The notes under the pieces: model-generated
Told to the model about the DNA's origin: nothing
Seen by the model: the letters and a program-made list of their open reading frames with translations, nothing else
The model's database searches: none
Position numbers and translations under genes: made by a program
Source of the DNA: Bog-257 sp963834135
Lineage (GTDB): Bacteria; Acidobacteriota; Terriglobia; Terriglobales; Acidobacteriaceae
Length of the DNA: 64,000 bases
Assembly (NCBI GenBank): GCA_963834135.1
Contig: CAWIAN010000008.1
Coordinates: 186,001 to 250,000 of the forward strand
Reading direction: 5' to 3'
Part shown: positions 15,840 to 24,274 of the stretch, piece by piece
Layout: every line of letters starts with the position of its first letter
How positions within the stretch are numbered: the stretch's first letter is position 1

Positions 15840-16952
15840 ATGCAAGCCGAGGAGCGCACCGCGAGCGTCACATCGGCAGCGGCCCTCAAAGGGTCGGTGC
15901 TGGCCCTGATGCTGCACGACATCTCGGAAGAGATACGGCTGGAGCCGCTGCGCCAGATTCTGGGCGCGCGCCGCGTCGAGCCCAGCTTCAAGCACGCCAC
16001 TCCTGAATACGTTCGCTTCGAGCAGCCTCCGGTGGTCGAGCAGGTTGAGCCGGTGGTGCTTAGCAGCGGCGAGCGCCTGCTGCCGCAGATCAAGTATTAC
16101 GAGTACGGCGTCATCAGCGTGCTGCTGGAGTTCAGCTTCGAGTGCAATTGGGAAGGCCTGGTGCGGCTGGCGTCGCGCTGGGTTCCGAGCCCGGAGCTGG
16201 AGCAAGTGGCGTTACAGATCGTGCGCGGGCGTCTCGACAAAATCGCTCCGGCCATCGTTCGGCAATACAAGGATTGGCTGGACGAGGATTATTACATCTT
16301 CCACTTGAGCGAGGTGGCGGGTCATCCGCAGGGCATCGATCTGGCGCGCGAGCGGGGAGCGGAGATCGCCCAGGTGCTGCGCGGCGAGCAGGTCGCGCTG
16401 GCATCAGCCGTCAACGACGATACCTTGCAATCCAGCGTCTTCTACTATCCGAACGATCTGGTCACGGTGGGATGGAATGCGGCGCTGGTGTATGACACGC
16501 CGGCGGGCGCGCAGACGGCGATCCAGATTCTGGAGTACGCCAACTCGCAGCTGCTGGAGTTTCGCCACTACGACGAGCTGCTGACGCGCGAGCTGGCGGG
16601 CGTGTATGCGGGATTGAAGGAGCGCGCGGGAATTGTGCGGCGCTGGAAGATGCGCTCCGAGGCGATGCGGCTGAACGGAGTCACGGTTGAGGTCACCGAA
16701 CTGGTGGAGCGCGCCGACAACGCGATCAAGTTTGTTAGCGATATGTATTCGGCACGGCTGTATCGGCTGGCGGCGGCGAAGGTTGGCGTGCCCGAGTACA
16801 AGAATCTCGTAAACGAAAAATTGAAGACCGCCGAGAATCTGTATCGTTTTCTCATCGACGAATTCCACCAGAGCCGCGGATTCGTGCTCGAAGTGATGGT
16901 GGTGATTATCCTGATCATCGAGCTGGCGTACCTGTTTAAGGGTAAGGGCTAG
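15840..16952 (+). CDS. RMD1/DUF155-family membrane-anchored protein
   Basis: 370 residues. The family pattern is clear: a YYEYGVISVLL strand block near residue 86, a helical C-terminal region SDMYSARLYRLAAAKVGVPE, then LKTAENLYRFLIDEFHQSRG, and a single C-terminal membrane helix VMVVIILIIELAYLF followed by KGKG. In yeast, RMD1/RMD8 relatives take part in meiotic nuclear division, and a mitochondrial homologue (RMND1) supports translation; bacterial function is unknown. The C-terminal anchor places the bulk of the protein in the cytoplasm. Confidence 0.85.
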   Translation: MQAEERTASVTSAAALKGSVLALMLHDISEEIRLEPLRQILGARRVEPSFKHATPEYVRFEQPPVVEQVEPVVLSSGERLLPQIKYYEYGVISVLLEFSFECNWEGLVRLASRWVPSPELEQVALQIVRGRLDKIAPAIVRQYKDWLDEDYYIFHLSEVAGHPQGIDLARERGAEIAQVLRGEQVALASAVNDDTLQSSVFYYPNDLVTVGWNAALVYDTPAGAQTAIQILEYANSQLLEFRHYDELLTRELAGVYAGLKERAGIVRRWKMRSEAMRLNGVTVEVTELVERADNAIKFVSDMYSARLYRLAAAKVGVPEYKNLVNEKLKTAENLYRFLIDEFHQSRGFVLEVMVVIILIIELAYLFKGKG

Positions 16953-17217
16953 AGTGCATTAGTCAGTAGTGAATGGCGGTGCCCTCATTCAAGCGCGGGT
17001 TTCGCTTGAGCGGAAGTCTCTTTGGTGAAACCACATTTCAGATCGTCCTGACCAAAGACCCGTCCTAGGCCAAAGGATGGCCCAGAACGGGGCACCCCCG
17101 TTTTACCCGCATCCCACCGTTACATTTTGTAAAGCTATGCGCCAATCAGCGCGGCTCTGGAACCCGCCGGGTTTGTACCTACATCTAAAACGTGTGTACA
17201 GAAGGAGACACGGAGTC

Positions 17218-17826
17218 ATGCAGAAACTGGTGCTATTTACCCTGCTGCTCGGCTTGACGGCAGGAGCGGTAGCGCAAACCGCGGAATCGAACATTGCCTC
17301 GGAGCCAGCCATCGTCAGCAATGGTCCGGTCGTCGCCGGCTTCGGCAACAAGCTGCCGCCGAACGGTCATCCGACCGAGATGAAGATTGCCACAGAAGTT
17401 CGTCACGAGTTGCTGATGCTGCCCTACTATTCGCTCTTCGACGACCTGGAATACAGCGTGCAAGGCCGCACCGTCACGCTGAGTGGCAGCGTGACCAGCA
17501 CGCATTCGCAGACCAAGCAGGATGCCGAGCGAACGGTGCAGAAAATCGAGGGCGTGGAGAAGGTGATCAATAACATCACGGTCGACCCGCCGGCGCCCTT
17601 CGATCAGCAGATCCGCGAGCAGGTTTATCGCAAGCTGAACAATACCGGCGGCCTGTCGCAATACTTCTGGGAGGCGGCGCCCAGCATCCGCATCATCGTG
17701 CGGAATTCGAATGTCACGCTCAAAGGCTATGTCGACAGCGTCGGCGACAAGGACCTTGCCGGCATCACCATCAAAGAGATTCCCAACGTGTTCAGTGTGA
17801 AGAATGAGCTGCAGGTGATCAAGTAG
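17218..17826 (+). CDS. Periplasmic protein with two BON domains
   Basis: 202 residues from the ATG at 17218, which begins a signal peptide (MQKLVLFTLLLGLTAGAVAQ); an in-frame start at 17077 would add 47 unlikely residues. BON domain 1 is at about residues 57-123 (YSVQGRTVTLSGSVTS, then GVEKVINNITVDP). BON domain 2 is at about 127-200 (NSNVTLKGYVDSVGDKDLAG, then VFSVKNELQVI). BON domains bind phospholipid and occur in OsmY-like envelope stress proteins. A terminator follows directly at 17854-17893. Confidence 0.9.
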   Translation: MQKLVLFTLLLGLTAGAVAQTAESNIASEPAIVSNGPVVAGFGNKLPPNGHPTEMKIATEVRHELLMLPYYSLFDDLEYSVQGRTVTLSGSVTSTHSQTKQDAERTVQKIEGVEKVINNITVDPPAPFDQQIREQVYRKLNNTGGLSQYFWEAAPSIRIIVRNSNVTLKGYVDSVGDKDLAGITIKEIPNVFSVKNELQVIK

Positions 17827-17853
17827 CGGGGGATCGCAGCGCCGGAAAAGGGG

Positions 17854-17893
17854 AAGCCCCCAAACGTCTGGCCGATCGATTGGGGGCTTTTAT
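17854..17893 (+). terminator. Rho-independent terminator after the BON gene
   Basis: Perfect ten-base stem AAGCCCCCAA / TTGGGGGCTT with a 16-base loop, followed by TTATT. It lies 28 bases after the stop. Confidence 0.85.
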
Positions 17894-18238
17894 TACTTCG
17901 TCTTTGAATCAAGTTTAACCCGAAAGCCATAAGAAAGTCATAAAGGTGGCACCCATCCCAAAAGCTCGGCAGAAAGGCAGATTGAATCCGCTCAGGATAC
18001 ACCAGTGTGAAGTTTGATTTCCGGATCGGTAAGCCCTCTTTAACTCCCCTCGCGCGTTCCACCGTGCCTTCTCTGCGATCGACTATCCCTAGCCACTAGC
18101 ATCTAACCCCTGCTCTTACGTCATTGCCTGCCGCCTGTCCGGAAGCTTATAGTTGAGGGTTTCCTCACCGGTCCGGGTCTGTGCGTCCGGACACATTCCA
18201 TGCGAAACGCGCGCGAAGTCTTCGCGTCCGGAGTCATC
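17894..18238. other. Gene-free stretch before the S46 peptidase gene
   Basis: 345 bases with no convincing coding region, palindromic repeat or RNA gene. Presumably it holds the peptidase promoter, which I cannot pinpoint. Confidence 0.5.
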
Positions 18239-20359
18239 ATGACCAAACGTGCTGTGCTTCTTCTCTGCCTGCTCGCCATCGGGCTCGGCACCCTCAGTTA
18301 CGCCGATGAGGGTATGTGGCTGTTCAACGCATTTCCTAAAGATAAGGTCCAGGCGAAATATGGTTGGGCTCCCGATCAGGCGTGGCTCGATCATGTGCGG
18401 CTGTCGTCGGCGCGCGCCCCAAACGGCTCGTCGTCGTTTGTCTCGCCCGACGGACTCATCTTTACCAATCATCACATTGCGCAGGAGTGTATTCACGATC
18501 TGTCGACCGGCGGCAAGGACTACATGAAAAATGGCTTCTATGCCGCGACCCAGGCTGACGAGGCCAAGTGTCCGGGCATGGAGTTCGTGGTGCTCCAGGA
18601 CATTACCGATGTCACCGCGCAGGTGAACGGCGCGGCGAAGCCGGGCATGTCGACCGCCGATGCCGGCAAGGCGCAGCGCGAAACGATGGCTGCGCTGGAG
18701 AAGCAGTGCTCCAGCGGCGACATTCGCTGCGACGTGGTGACGCTGTACTCGGGCGCAATGTACAACCTCTACAAATACAAAAAGTATGACGACATCCGGC
18801 TGGTGTTTGCGCCGGAATTTTCCATCGCGTTCTTCGGCGGCGATCCCGATAACTTCGAGTATCCCCGCTACGATCTCGACATCTCGTTCTTCCGCGCCTA
18901 CGAGAACGGCCAGCCTGCCAAGACGTCGAACTACCTGAAGTGGCAGCCGAATGGCGCAAGCAATGGCGAGCTGACTTTCGTCTCCGGGCATCCTGGCCGC
19001 ACCGGCCGCCTGCTGACGATGGACCAGCTTGCTTTCCTGCGCGACTATCAGTACCCGCTGCAACTCGACTCGTACAAGAAGCGAATCGATGTGCTGATGA
19101 AGTTCAGCGCCGAATCGCCGGAGAACGAGCGCGAGGCGCAGAGCGATGTATTCGGCTTGCAGAACTCCTTCAAAGCCGTGACCGGATACCTCGGCGGGTT
19201 GAAGGACAAAGAGCTCATGGCCGGCAAGGCTGCCGACGAGAAGAGCCTGCAACAGTTCGTCAGCTCTGATCCCAAGCGCAAGCAGGAGTTCGGCGATCCC
19301 TGGGCGCAGATCTCGCAGGCCGTCGATGTGCAGAAGCAGACTTACAAGCAGCTGCTTTATATCGACCTGATGGGCGGTTTCCGCGGCGATCTGGCGCGTT
19401 ATGCGCGTTTGATCGTGCGCTCGGCCGATCAGCAGCAGAAGCCTAACAACCAGCGTTTCCGGCAGTACACGGATTCGCAGCTGCCGACGCTGGAGACGCA
19501 GTTGTTCTCCACCGCTCCCATCTACAAGAATCTCGATCAGGTGTTGCTGGCGGAGAGTCTCGGCGAAATGCGCGATGAACTCGGCGCCGACAATCCCGAT
19601 GTGGTGAAGACGCTGGCCGGCAAGACTCCCGACGACCGCGCCAAGGAACTCATTGAGGGAACGAAGCTGGATGACGTTGCCGTGCGAAAGCAGCTCTATG
19701 AAGGCGGCGAAGCTGCGGTCAACGCCAGCACCGATCCCATGATCGTCATGCTGCGCGAGATCGAGCCGGACGCAGACGCCATTCACGAGCGCGACGAAAA
19801 CCAGGTGCAGGCAGTCTTGCGGCAGAGTGGCGGCCAGGTTGGCAAAGCTCTGTTCGCCCAGAAGGGACTGAGCGTTCCGCCGGATGCTACCTTCACGCTG
19901 CGGCTGAGCTACGGGCCGGTAGAAGGCTACAAGCTCGACGGTAAGAGCGTTCCGTGGTTCACCACCATGGGCGGAGCGTACGAGCACGCGGCCGAGCACG
20001 GCAGCAAGCCGCCGTATGAGCTGCCCGAGAGCTGGATCAACTCGAAGCCGAAGATCAACCTGAAGACCGTGTATGACACCGTGTCGACGTCGGACATCAT
20101 TGGCGGCAATTCGGGCAGCCCGGTGATCAACAAGGCGGGCGAGGTGGTTGGCATTATCTTCGACGGCAACATCGAGTCGCTGGCGTGGAATTTTGCCTAC
20201 ACCGACAAAGTGGCACGCGCCGTGGAAGTGGATTCGCGAGCGATCACCGAGTCGCTGAAGAATATCTACCACGCCGATGGATTGTTGCAGGAGTTGGGCG
20301 TGGCGATGACGGCGCAGCCGCATTCGAAGACGCGGATGGTGAAGCCGGTCGGGAAGTAA
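18239..20359 (+). CDS. S46-family serine peptidase (DPP7/DPP11-like dipeptidyl-peptidase)
   Basis: 706 residues, the usual length. An N-terminal signal peptide (MTKRAVLLLCLLAIGLGTLS) gives mature DEGMW..., the conserved S46 N-terminus that holds the substrate amino group; this sets the start at 18239 rather than 18200. The catalytic His is in FTNHHIAQ (residues 76-82), and the nucleophile Ser is in GGNSGSPVIN near residue 625. These periplasmic enzymes remove dipeptides from peptide N-termini. Substrate class (acidic versus broad) cannot be assigned by eye. Confidence 0.92.
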   Translation: MTKRAVLLLCLLAIGLGTLSYADEGMWLFNAFPKDKVQAKYGWAPDQAWLDHVRLSSARAPNGSSSFVSPDGLIFTNHHIAQECIHDLSTGGKDYMKNGFYAATQADEAKCPGMEFVVLQDITDVTAQVNGAAKPGMSTADAGKAQRETMAALEKQCSSGDIRCDVVTLYSGAMYNLYKYKKYDDIRLVFAPEFSIAFFGGDPDNFEYPRYDLDISFFRAYENGQPAKTSNYLKWQPNGASNGELTFVSGHPGRTGRLLTMDQLAFLRDYQYPLQLDSYKKRIDVLMKFSAESPENEREAQSDVFGLQNSFKAVTGYLGGLKDKELMAGKAADEKSLQQFVSSDPKRKQEFGDPWAQISQAVDVQKQTYKQLLYIDLMGGFRGDLARYARLIVRSADQQQKPNNQRFRQYTDSQLPTLETQLFSTAPIYKNLDQVLLAESLGEMRDELGADNPDVVKTLAGKTPDDRAKELIEGTKLDDVAVRKQLYEGGEAAVNASTDPMIVMLREIEPDADAIHERDENQVQAVLRQSGGQVGKALFAQKGLSVPPDATFTLRLSYGPVEGYKLDGKSVPWFTTMGGAYEHAAEHGSKPPYELPESWINSKPKINLKTVYDTVSTSDIIGGNSGSPVINKAGEVVGIIFDGNIESLAWNFAYTDKVARAVEVDSRAITESLKNIYHADGLLQELGVAMTAQPHSKTRMVKPVGK

Positions 20360-20491
20360 AGTGAATAGTGGGTAGTGGATAGTGGATAGAAACAACGGGT
20401 GCCCCATCCAAGCCGGTTTTGCTTGGGTGGGGATTTTTCTTGGATGGAAGAAGACAGCCATGTTCGGCTGTTGAATCTCCTGAGGAAAGAA

Positions 20492-20627
20492 TTTGTCATC
20501 TCGGCCGACGGCTTTAGCCGGAGCGGGGGGACTGCTGTTCGTCGGCAGTGGTACCAGGTGCGGGAATCGCAAATCCCTCGACCGCGTTCGGACGCTCCGT
20601 GTGTTTACTTCGCTCAGTATGACAATT
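20492..20627. repeat. Intergenic palindromic repeat, family C (diverged)
   Basis: Starts TTTGTCATCTCGGCCGACGG, continues CTTTAGCCGGAGC, and ends CGCTCAGTATGACAA, the inverse of its start with substitutions. Inner sequence is degenerate. Confidence 0.55.
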
Positions 20628-20650
20628 TCAAAATGGCAATCAATAACAAC

Positions 20651-20672
20651 AGGCGCGACCGAAGTCGCGCCT
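20651..20672. terminator. Hairpin, possible bidirectional terminator
   Basis: Nine-base perfect stem AGGCGCGAC / GTCGCGCCT with a CGAA tetraloop, placed between the ends of two convergent genes. There is no T-run, so it may be a stabilising hairpin rather than an intrinsic terminator. Confidence 0.55.
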
Positions 20673-20706
20673 GAGCTGTCACCGTTCATCAGCCCTATCC
20701 ACTGCC

Positions 20707-21495
20707 TTACGCTGCCGTGGCGGAGTTTTCCATTGCCTGCCCTGTCACGTCGCTCAGGTGCACGGCGTTCTGGTGCATCTCGCGATAGTGTTTCGGAGTT
20801 GCGCCGACCAGCCGGCGGAAGACGCTAGTGAAGTGGCTCTGGGTTTCGAAGCCGACAAGTGTCGCGATCTCGGCGAGCATGGTGCGGGTTTCACGCAGAT
20901 GTTCCTGGGCGCGCTCCACGCGTTGCCGCATAACGTACTGATGGGGCGTGGTACCGGTGCTCATCTTGAAGAGCTTGGAGAAGTAGTACTGGCTCATGCC
21001 CACGGTCTGCGCCAGTTCGGCGACCGAGAGATCGCGAGCGATGTTTTCGCGAATGTGCTGGAAGACGCGTTGCAGACGGCGCGGCGGCAATCCGCCCACG
21101 ACCTCGATGGGCGCCAGCGTGGCGCCAAGGTAGGCGTCCACCACTTCTTCCGCCAGATCGCTCTGTAGCGAATGCAGCGCGAGCACCAGGACATTCATGC
21201 CCTCGGTCTTTGCGCCCACATGAGCGGAGAAGGCGTCATTGCACAGCGCGGCGCGAACTCCGGGCACGCGATTGGCGGCAACCGAGGCGCCGACGCCGCG
21301 GCTGCTCACGATAATTCCGCGCTCGGCGTCGTGGCGAAGCACCGAGAGGGCGACCTGCTCGGCATAATCGGACCGTCCCTGATTCTGGACCATGGGAGCG
21401 GAGTCGGACACTTCATGCCCGGCGGCAACCAGCTTTGCAGTCAGCTGTTCTTTGGCCTGTTGAGCCGCTTCATCGGAAGCAATTGCAATTCGCAC
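20707..21495 (-). CDS. AraC-type regulator with an N-terminal RpiB-like (ribose-5-phosphate isomerase B) sensor domain
   Basis: 262 residues in two parts. Residues 1-125 follow RpiB/LacAB along their length: MRIAIASDEA, GHEVSD, DYAEQVALSV, RGIIVSSRGVGASVAANRVPGVRAAL, NVLVLA, AEEVVDAYLGA. Compared with E. coli RpiB the catalytic Cys of CGTG is Ser64, its Thr is Arg66, His99 is Thr97, and the His after Asp8 is Glu9, so isomerase activity is unlikely. Residues 140-240 are an AraC DNA-binding domain with two helix-turn-helices (LSVAELAQTVGMSQYYFSKL and MLAEIATLVGFETQSHFTSV). The start is GTG with a GGAGG site eight bases upstream. I infer a sugar-phosphate-sensing regulator, probably co-transcribed with the STAS gene 57 bases upstream. 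Confidence 0.9.
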   Translation of the reverse strand: MRIAIASDEAAQQAKEQLTAKLVAAGHEVSDSAPMVQNQGRSDYAEQVALSVLRHDAERGIIVSSRGVGASVAANRVPGVRAALCNDAFSAHVGAKTEGMNVLVLALHSLQSDLAEEVVDAYLGATLAPIEVVGGLPPRRLQRVFQHIRENIARDLSVAELAQTVGMSQYYFSKLFKMSTGTTPHQYVMRQRVERAQEHLRETRTMLAEIATLVGFETQSHFTSVFRRLVGATPKHYREMHQNAVHLSDVTGQAMENSATAA

Positions 21496-21552
21496 TTACG
21501 TATCCTCCATTAGAAAAACCGCAATTCAACTCCAGGTACCTGCGCAATCGAG

Positions 21553-21924
21553 TTAACTTGCCCGCGAAGAGGCAAGAGCGTCTTCTGCGGTGACGGGCAA
21601 GTCTTTCTGGCTCGAAGAACTCCGGCATGGACGGCATGTTTCCCGCACATCGCCGGCTGGGCGCGCCATTTGCTCGACCAGGTATTGATTCATGACATCG
21701 GTACATCGCAGAGTCGCTCCAGCCTGACGCAACTCATCGAGCAGATCCTGTCCCTTTGCATCCATTGCGGTGAGGCCGGCGAGATCGACGGTGAGGGAAG
21801 CGCCATCAGAGGCGCTCAGCTCACAGCTGACCCGTCGCAGCTCATCCACCCAGGGACCAACCAGACGGCCTTCCAAAACCAGCGAGAGAGTTTCTGCCTG
21901 GCGCTCGACGCTGATGCGTAACAC
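21553..21924 (-). CDS. STAS-domain protein, degenerate anti-sigma-antagonist type
   Basis: 123 residues. The start is the GTG at 21924, chosen because AGGAGGA lies six bases before it; a frame extension to 22164 is not protein-like. Residues 1-88 form a STAS fold: SLVLEGRLVGPWVDELRR, then SLTVDLAGLTAMDAKGQDLL, then AGATLRCTDVMNQYLVEQM. The position of the phosphorylatable Ser in SpoIIAA-type antagonists (D-S-S/T-G) reads DAKG here, so regulation by a serine kinase is doubtful. The 35-residue tail is Ser/Cys-rich and unusual. It lies behind a sigma-54 promoter (22014-22029). Confidence 0.8.
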   Translation of the reverse strand: MLRISVERQAETLSLVLEGRLVGPWVDELRRVSCELSASDGASLTVDLAGLTAMDAKGQDLLDELRQAGATLRCTDVMNQYLVEQMARPAGDVRETCRPCRSSSSQKDLPVTAEDALASSRAS

Positions 21925-22013
21925 CTGTCGTCCTCCTGCACTCCGCTGCCAGCTCGCGCTTCGAGACTCATGGTTCGCCGCTGGGCGCTGCCATCGGATG
22001 TTGCAGATACAAT

Positions 22014-22029
22014 TGCAACTCAAGCGCCA
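22014..22029 (-). promoter_or_regulatory. Candidate sigma-54 (-24/-12) promoter for the STAS / RpiB-AraC genes
   Basis: On the minus strand the site reads TGGCGCTTGAGTTGCA. It keeps the invariant GG and GC exactly ten bases apart and matches TGGC and TTGCA of the consensus. The predicted transcript would start near 22003, about 80 bases before the STAS start codon. The neighbouring upstream gene encodes a sigma-54 activator. Confidence 0.72.
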
Positions 22030-22039
22030 GTTCTCGCTT

Positions 22040-22101
22040 GTTGCAACACGTTCGGCAAGTGGCTGAGAACGTATGCCTTGACGGAGGTACGAAGTTGCAA
22101 C
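22040..22101 (-). promoter_or_regulatory. Paired GTTGCAAC palindromes, candidate activator-binding sites
   Basis: Perfect eight-base palindromes GTTGCAAC at 22040-22047 and 22094-22101 are 54 bases apart, close to five helical turns. They lie upstream of the -24/-12 element, where a sigma-54 activator normally binds. A related GTTGCAG is at 22000-22006 and part of the motif also overlaps the promoter. Confidence 0.55.
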
Positions 22102-22156
22102 AGAGAACGCGGGGGAGCGAGTGTCAAAACCGTGAGTCAGGTTTTCGACAGTCGAG

Positions 22157-24274
22157 TCAGACATCCGACACCATGCGGGACACGGCGCCGCGAGAAATAT
22201 TCAGCTTCTCCATGCGATAGAGAAGCGAGGTGCGCTTCATGCCCAGTCGAGCGGCTGCGCCGGTGGGGCCGCCAATCACCCAATTGGTTTTCTGAAGCGC
22301 TTCGAGGATGTGCTCGCGCTCCATGTCGCGCAGGGTCTTGGCGGCGTCGCCGTTGGACTGTTCCGGTTCAACCGCCAGGGAATGGAGCTTCAACTCGCCC
22401 AGCGGTGGCTGCAGGTCGATGCCGTTGCTCAGGATGACGGCGCGCTCGATGAAGTTCTGGAGCTCGCGCACATTGCCCGGCCACGCGTAACGGGTCATCG
22501 ATTCCAGGGTCTCCTGCGGAATTCGTTGCACATTGCGATTCATGCGGCGCGAATATTTGCTGGTGAAGTAGCGGGCGAGCAGCGGAACGTCTTCGGGCCG
22601 CTCGCGCAGCGGCGGCAGATGAATCGGGAAGACGTTCAGGCGATAGAAGAGATCGCCGCGAAACTTCGCTTCCGACACCATCGAGTTCAAGCTGTGATTA
22701 GTGGCGGCGATGACGCGCACATCCACTTTTTGGGTCGTATTGCCGCCGAGCCGCTCGAACTCCTGCTCCTGCAAAACGCGCAAGAGTTTGGGCTGGAGTT
22801 CCAGCGGGATGTCGCCGATTTCGTCGAGGAAGAGCGTTCCCTGGTGCGCCAGTTCGAAGCGCCCGATCTTGCGCGCAATCGCGCCGGTGAACGCGCCTCG
22901 TTCGTGGCCGAACAGTTCGCTCTCCAGCAATCCCATGGGGATGGCGGCGCAGTTGATCTTGACGAAAGTACGCTCGCGCCGTGAGCTGCGGTCGTGAATG
23001 GCGCGCGCGATCAACTCCTTGCCGGTACCGGTCTCTCCTTCGATGAGCACGGTCGAGTCGGTGGGGGCAACGGTTTCTACCTGCTGCAACACGTAACGAA
23101 GCACGGCGCTGCCGCCGACGATGTCCTCGAAGTCCTGCTCGGCGCGGATTTCTTCTTCCAGATAAGACTTCTGCTCGCTGACGCGCTCGGCCCGCTCGGA
23201 GAGCTTGCGATGCTCCAGCGCATTCTTCACGCCGATAGCGACCTGGTGCGCGACTTGCCACAGGAAATCGAGATCGGCCTGGGTGAAGGCTGCGTCGGAG
23301 CGGCTGCCCAGCGCAAGCACGCCAACAACTTTCGAGCTCTCATGGTTCAACACCAGAGGCAGCACCATGCTGGAGCGCAAACCTTCGGCGTCGACCACCT
23401 TCATGCGCTGCGGGGAGAACGGCAGGTATCCCGGGCCGTTTCCCGCCAGCAAGGGCCGGCCCTCGCGGAACGCCTTACCGGGATTGGTGTCGGTCATGGG
23501 CAGCTGCATGTCCTGATGGACGAAGCCGCGGCCGTCGGGAAAATCGAGGGCATAGACGCGCAACATGCCGGCGTCGTGCGGATCGGGCAACAGCAGGGTA
23601 GCGGAGTCGTGCGAGATCAGCCGCCGCAAACTGGTCGAGATGGCGTGGAAGAGATCTCGCAGGTTGAGGTTCGAGACCACACTGTTGTTGACCTCGAGCA
23701 TCAGTTGCAGGCGGTCACGTTCGCGCGCCAATTCCTTTTGCAGCAGAAGTGATTCGTCGTAATGCAGCGCGTTATCGAGAGCGATGGCAACCTGCGCGGC
23801 CACCAGCTTGCCGAACTCCAGTTCTTTTTCGCTGTACCCACCCTCTTCGGCGCGTCCGAAGCCCAGCGCTCCAACCCGGCGGTGGGCTGAGGTCAGCGGA
23901 AAAACACAGAAGGAATTGACCCCGTGTTCGCGGAACAGCTCGAAGGCGCGCGGAAATGTGCGCAACTCGTCGGTCGAGCCCAGGTTGCGGACAGACTGCG
24001 TCTTCCACACGTCGCCCGCGGTGGAGCTGTCGACCGGCAAGTCGAAAGTTTGCGTGGCAGATTGGGCGAGGGAAGATTGCAGCACGTGCACGCGCATCTG
24101 CTGAAGCTCGTCGTTGTACACCGCGACGCTCAGATAGTGGAAGCGCAGCAACTGGTGCAGCGACTCCGCCATGTGGTCGAAGAGCTCGGACAGGTCGCGA
24201 TGCGAGGCAATGGCTCGCGACACTTCCATCAACGCCAAATACTTCCGGGCGAGGGCTTCGAATTCCTGCGTCAT
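22157..24274 (-). CDS. Sigma-54-dependent transcriptional activator with two GAF domains (FhlA-like)
   Basis: 705 residues from the ATG at 24274; an in-frame TTG at 24310 is possible and neither has a good ribosome-binding site. The order is two GAF sensor domains (about residues 10-155 and 190-365), a short linker coiled coil, an AAA+ domain and a Fis-type helix-turn-helix at the end (GPTGAAARLGMKRTSLLYRM). Walker A is GETGTGKE, the sigma-54 contact loop GAFTGA, Walker B TLFLDEIGD, and the C-terminal motif YAWPGNVREL. It activates RNA polymerase-sigma-54 when the GAF domains bind a ligand. The promoter at 22014-22029 is a likely target. Confidence 0.93.
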   Translation of the reverse strand: MTQEFEALARKYLALMEVSRAIASHRDLSELFDHMAESLHQLLRFHYLSVAVYNDELQQMRVHVLQSSLAQSATQTFDLPVDSSTAGDVWKTQSVRNLGSTDELRTFPRAFELFREHGVNSFCVFPLTSAHRRVGALGFGRAEEGGYSEKELEFGKLVAAQVAIALDNALHYDESLLLQKELARERDRLQLMLEVNNSVVSNLNLRDLFHAISTSLRRLISHDSATLLLPDPHDAGMLRVYALDFPDGRGFVHQDMQLPMTDTNPGKAFREGRPLLAGNGPGYLPFSPQRMKVVDAEGLRSSMVLPLVLNHESSKVVGVLALGSRSDAAFTQADLDFLWQVAHQVAIGVKNALEHRKLSERAERVSEQKSYLEEEIRAEQDFEDIVGGSAVLRYVLQQVETVAPTDSTVLIEGETGTGKELIARAIHDRSSRRERTFVKINCAAIPMGLLESELFGHERGAFTGAIARKIGRFELAHQGTLFLDEIGDIPLELQPKLLRVLQEQEFERLGGNTTQKVDVRVIAATNHSLNSMVSEAKFRGDLFYRLNVFPIHLPPLRERPEDVPLLARYFTSKYSRRMNRNVQRIPQETLESMTRYAWPGNVRELQNFIERAVILSNGIDLQPPLGELKLHSLAVEPEQSNGDAAKTLRDMEREHILEALQKTNWVIGGPTGAAARLGMKRTSLLYRMEKLNISRGAVSRMVSDV

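Larger units (their letters stand above)
20360..20706. other. Gene-free stretch between convergent genes
   Basis: 347 bases containing a low-complexity run built on GTGGATAG units just after the peptidase stop, a diverged family C repeat (20492-20627) and a terminator-like hairpin (20651-20672). No coding region is credible here. Confidence 0.6.

Noticed and set aside
18116..20689. An 857-codon open frame on the minus strand
   Set aside because: It lies opposite the S46 peptidase gene, whose motifs and signal peptide are clear. The antisense product is Arg/His/Leu-rich with no recognisable domain, a codon-bias shadow.
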